This document shows positions 21,022 to 23,648 of a stretch of 23,648 bases of DNA, in pieces (position 1 is the first letter of the stretch; the number at the start of each line of letters is the position of its first letter). The notes below the pieces were generated by a model, which was not told the DNA's origin, searched no databases, and worked only from the letters and a program-made list of their open reading frames with translations. Made by a program: the position numbers and the translations under genes. Source of the DNA: JBFLVU01 sp037444825 (lineage in GTDB: Bacteria > Acidobacteriota > UBA4820 > DSQY01); NCBI GenBank assembly GCA_037444825.1, contig JBBILR010000034.1, positions 1 to 23,648 of the forward strand, read 5' to 3'.

Positions 21022-23648
21022 TCACTGGATCTTGAAGACCACCGGGTAGGTCATCTTGGTCTTGACGGGGACGCCGTCCTTGATGGCCGGCGAGTACCGG
21101 GTCTCCAGGGCGGCCTTCACGCAGGCGTCGTGAAGGCCGTAGTCGGGCTTGAGCCCGCGGACGACGGTGGCCGAGGTCACCTGTCCCGTCTCGGAGATGG
21201 CCACCTCCACGTACACGGTGCCCTGGACCTTGTTCTGCCGGGCCTGGGGCGTGTAGGCCACGGGCACCTTCTGCGTCTCCCTGGGTTTCACGTCCACGGC
21301 CCAGAGGGCCACGAAGTCCCCGGGCTTCACCTTGCCGGCCTGCGCCTGCTTCTGGGCCTCTTCCTCGGCGGCCTTCCGCGCGGCCTCCTCCTGGGCCTTC
21401 TTCGCCGCCTCGGCCTCGGCGGCCTTCCGCGCAGCCTCCCGCTCGGCGGCGGCCTTGGCCTCGTCGAGCTGGGTCTTCACCTGGGCAGCCAGCGTCTGCC
21501 CTTGGCGGGAGCCGTTCTCCGCCGCCTTGAACTCCTCGGGCGTCTTGGCACGCCGTAGAAGGGCCTGGAGGTTGGTCTGGCTCTGCTTGAGGGAGTTCAG
21601 GGATTCGGGGACGTACTGGCCGGCGCCGGCCTGCTCCAGGTCGGCCACGGACTTGGAGAAGGCCGTGAAGGCGGCGGTGGCCGTCCGGCGGGCGGCGGCG
21701 ACCTCCGCCTCCGTGGCCTGGGACGGGCCCGCGGCGGGAGGAACGGGGGCGGGGGTCTGAACCACCGGCGGCGGGGCCGGGGCGGGCGGAGGTTCGGGCT
21801 CTTTCGTCTGGGCCGTTTGCGGGGCGGGGGCCGGTTCCGGCGGAGGCGTCGGCGGCTTCTTTCCCCTGAGGGCGAAGACCAGGACGAGGATCACCACCAG
21901 GGCGGCGGCGGCCGCGCCGACGCCGATCAGGGTCTTCTTGGATCCCCCCGGCTTTTCCACCACGTCGCCGAACATCCGGCTCCCCGTGGTCTCCTCCACC
22001 CCTTTGGGCGGAGGCGGCGGGGCCTTGGGGGGTTCCACGGCCTTGGGTTCGGGCTTGGAAGGCGCCGCCGCCGGGGCCTTGGGGGGCTGGGGCGCGGGCG
22101 GGGCCGGGGCCGCCGGGGCTTCGGCGGCCTTCTCCTTCTTGGCAGGCGGCGCAGGCTTTCCCCGCTGGGACTTGGGGGGTTTTCCGGGGCGGGCCGGCCG
22201 GGCCTCCGGCGGCGGGCCCTCGGGCTCCTTCTTCAAGGTGCCTAGGATTTCCCGGGTGTAGACGTCGGGGAAGAAGCCGTTGAGGAAGGCGGCGGCGTCG
22301 TAGGCCGACGGCAGGGTCTCCCACTCCTCGTAGGCGAAGCGCTCCAGGTCCGCCTGCATGGCCTGGCAGGTGGCGTACCGGGCGCCGAGGTCCTTTTCCA
22401 GGGCCTTGAGGACGATGCGCTCCAGCTCCTCGGGGATCTCCTCCCGGTACTTCCTCGGCGGTTCCACCTTGGCTTCCCGGACCTTCTCCAGGATGCTCAT
22501 CTCCGAATCGCCGTAGAAGAGCTTGCGGCCGGTGAGCATCTCCCAGAGGACCGAACCCAGGGCGAAGATGTCGGCCTGGTGGTTGATGGTCTTTCCCCAG
22601 GCCTGCTCGGGGCTCATGTAGAGGAGCTTGCCCTTGAGGGCCCCCGACTGGGTGTGGCTGGCCTTGGAGGCGGCCTTGGCGATGCCGAAGTCCACCAGCT
22701 TCACCTCCCCGCTGGTGGAGAGAATGATGTTCTGCGGGGAAACGTCCCGGTGGACCAGGTCCATGGGCTTGCCGTCCACGTCCTTGGCGGTGTGGGCGTA
22801 ATGGAGGGCCGCGCAGACCTTCTGGGCGATGTACACCGCCACCCTCAGGGGCATCTTGGCCTGGCGGGTGTCCAGCTCCTTGAGGATGGTCCGCAGGTCC
22901 CGCCCGTCCACGTACTCCATGGCGATGAAGTACGAATCCTCCAGCTTGCCGAGGTCGTAGATGTGGCCGATGTTGGGGTGGTTCAGCTGGGCCGCGAGCT
23001 TGGCTTCGTCGGTGAACATGGTGACGAACTCCTGGTTGGCGGCCAGGTGGGGAAGGATGCGCTTGATGGCGACGATGCGCTTGAAGCCTTCGAGGCCGTT
23101 CTGGCGGGCCTTGAAGAGTTCGGCCATGCCGCCCACGGCGATCTTGTCGATGAGGAGGTAGTTCCCGAAGGGCACGCCCTCCTTGGTGGGGGTCTTCTCC
23201 AGCTCCGGCGGGGCCTTGGGGGCCTCCGCCGCCGGGGGCGGGGGAGCTTCCGCGGGCTTCGCCTCCGGAGCCTTGGGCGCCTCGGCCGCCGGCGGCGGCG
23301 GAGGGGGGGTGGGTGCGGGCGGCGGGGGCGGCTCCACGTGCTTGGGTGCGCCGAGCTTCACCCCGGAAAGGGTCTCCTCGAGCTTCTTGGAGAGCTCGGA
23401 CTCGGATTTGGCCTTGAGGCGCCGGACCGTGGAGTCCTCCAGCCCCGCGATCCCCTGCAGGGTCGAACCCAGGGCCTTGTCCAGGTCGATGGCGGGCCCC
23501 TTGCGGACCTCCTTGGCGGCCGCCGGGGGAACGGTCATCCGGACCGTGGGCTCCGGCGCGGGGGGCGCCTGCTTTTCGCGCACCGGCGGGGGTGGCGCGG
23601 GCTTCTCCCCGGCAAGCGGCGCGGCGGGGAGGACCGGCTGGGGGGCGG
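21022..23648 (-). CDS. Ser/Thr protein kinase fused to a membrane helix, coiled coil and TonB C-terminal domain (5' end outside window)
   Basis: The frame is open to the right edge, so the true start may lie outside; GTG 23583 is the first in-window candidate, and I number from it. A proline/alanine-rich N-terminus (1-130) precedes a Hanks kinase domain at about 139-420: glycine loop IAVGGMAELF, K174 in VAIK, E193, HRDVSPQN (278-285), D298 in DFG and SPE 324-326. All catalytic residues are present. A Pro/Ala linker (455-530) leads to one membrane helix (551-573). A periplasmic proline-rich part, an Ala/Glu/Lys coiled coil (625-750) and a TonB C-terminal domain (about 775-853: YTPQARQNKVQGTVYVEVAISETGQV to YPVVFKIQ) follow. 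The layout implies a cytosolic kinase with a periplasmic TonB-like end. Confidence 0.9.
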   Translation of the reverse strand, partial: APQPVLPAAPLAGEKPAPPPPVREKQAPPAPEPTVRMTVPPAAAKEVRKGPAIDLDKALGSTLQGIAGLEDSTVRRLKAKSESELSKKLEETLSGVKLGAPKHVEPPPPPAPTPPPPPPAAEAPKAPEAKPAEAPPPPAAEAPKAPPELEKTPTKEGVPFGNYLLIDKIAVGGMAELFKARQNGLEGFKRIVAIKRILPHLAANQEFVTMFTDEAKLAAQLNHPNIGHIYDLGKLEDSYFIAMEYVDGRDLRTILKELDTRQAKMPLRVAVYIAQKVCAALHYAHTAKDVDGKPMDLVHRDVSPQNIILSTSGEVKLVDFGIAKAASKASHTQSGALKGKLLYMSPEQAWGKTINHQADIFALGSVLWEMLTGRKLFYGDSEMSILEKVREAKVEPPRKYREEIPEELERIVLKALEKDLGARYATCQAMQADLERFAYEEWETLPSAYDAAAFLNGFFPDVYTREILGTLKKEPEGPPPEARPARPGKPPKSQRGKPAPPAKKEKAAEAPAAPAPPAPQPPKAPAAAPSKPEPKAVEPPKAPPPPPKGVEETTGSRMFGDVVEKPGGSKKTLIGVGAAAAALVVILVLVFALRGKKPPTPPPEPAPAPQTAQTKEPEPPPAPAPPPVVQTPAPVPPAAGPSQATEAEVAAARRTATAAFTAFSKSVADLEQAGAGQYVPESLNSLKQSQTNLQALLRRAKTPEEFKAAENGSRQGQTLAAQVKTQLDEAKAAAEREAARKAAEAEAAKKAQEEAARKAAEEEAQKQAQAGKVKPGDFVALWAVDVKPRETQKVPVAYTPQARQNKVQGTVYVEVAISETGQVTSATVVRGLKPDYGLHDACVKAALETRYSPAIKDGVPVKTKMTYPVVFKIQ

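Noticed and set aside
21022..23583. Kinase-TonB gene starting at GTG 23583 as a complete gene
   Set aside because: The frame has no stop between 23583 and the window edge and continues in the same proline/alanine-rich style, so the 5' end may lie outside.

Overview
The window is about two thirds or more G+C, is almost completely coding, and all genes I can support lie on the minus strand. The gene styles suggest a Gram-negative bacterium of the Acidobacteriota (for example a Holophagae-like lineage) or Myxococcota: a Hanks-type kinase with the HRDVSPQN catalytic loop, a DUF4388-type protein, a secreted LVIVD-repeat protein, an outer-membrane TonB-dependent receptor and a short NuoG. This is inference; no rRNA or other taxonomic marker is present apart from argS.

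Read in the direction of transcription (right to left) there are four blocks. (1) 23648-20775: a large gene, open at the right edge, encoding a Ser/Thr kinase joined through one membrane helix and a coiled coil to a TonB C-terminal domain. A 78-residue coiled-coil protein follows 10 bases downstream. (2) 20685-15738: a cobalamin riboswitch, a likely translational expression platform, then btuF, btuC, btuD and a btuB-like receptor. These four genes are joined by three 4-base start/stop overlaps (GTGA, GTGA, ATGA) and end in a strong intrinsic terminator. Receptor, binding protein, permease and ATPase are a complete corrinoid import route across both membranes. (3) 15739-14097: a promoter overlapping that terminator, then a DUF4388-type protein and a histidine phosphatase. 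(4) 13996-11314: a promoter inside an AT-rich island and a secreted LVIVD beta-propeller protein, followed by argS, which may be leaderless.

The left 8.9 kb is the respiratory complex I operon, nuoA to nuoK in canonical order, with the first 25 codons of nuoL at the left edge. It has a convincing promoter (TTGACT-17-TAGCCT) with a perfect 14-base palindrome at the predicted transcription start. NuoG is unusually short (538 residues) but keeps the ligands of all its Fe-S clusters, including N7. The otherwise tight operon is interrupted between nuoK and nuoL by a 111-base imperfect inverted repeat.

The most unusual objects are the kinase-TonB fusion next to the B12 import operon, the inverted-repeat element between nuoK and nuoL, and the short NuoG with an N7 site. 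I found no tRNA, rRNA, CRISPR array, transposase or integrase. No stretch above 300 bases is empty; the largest gene-free interval (20449-20774) holds the riboswitch.
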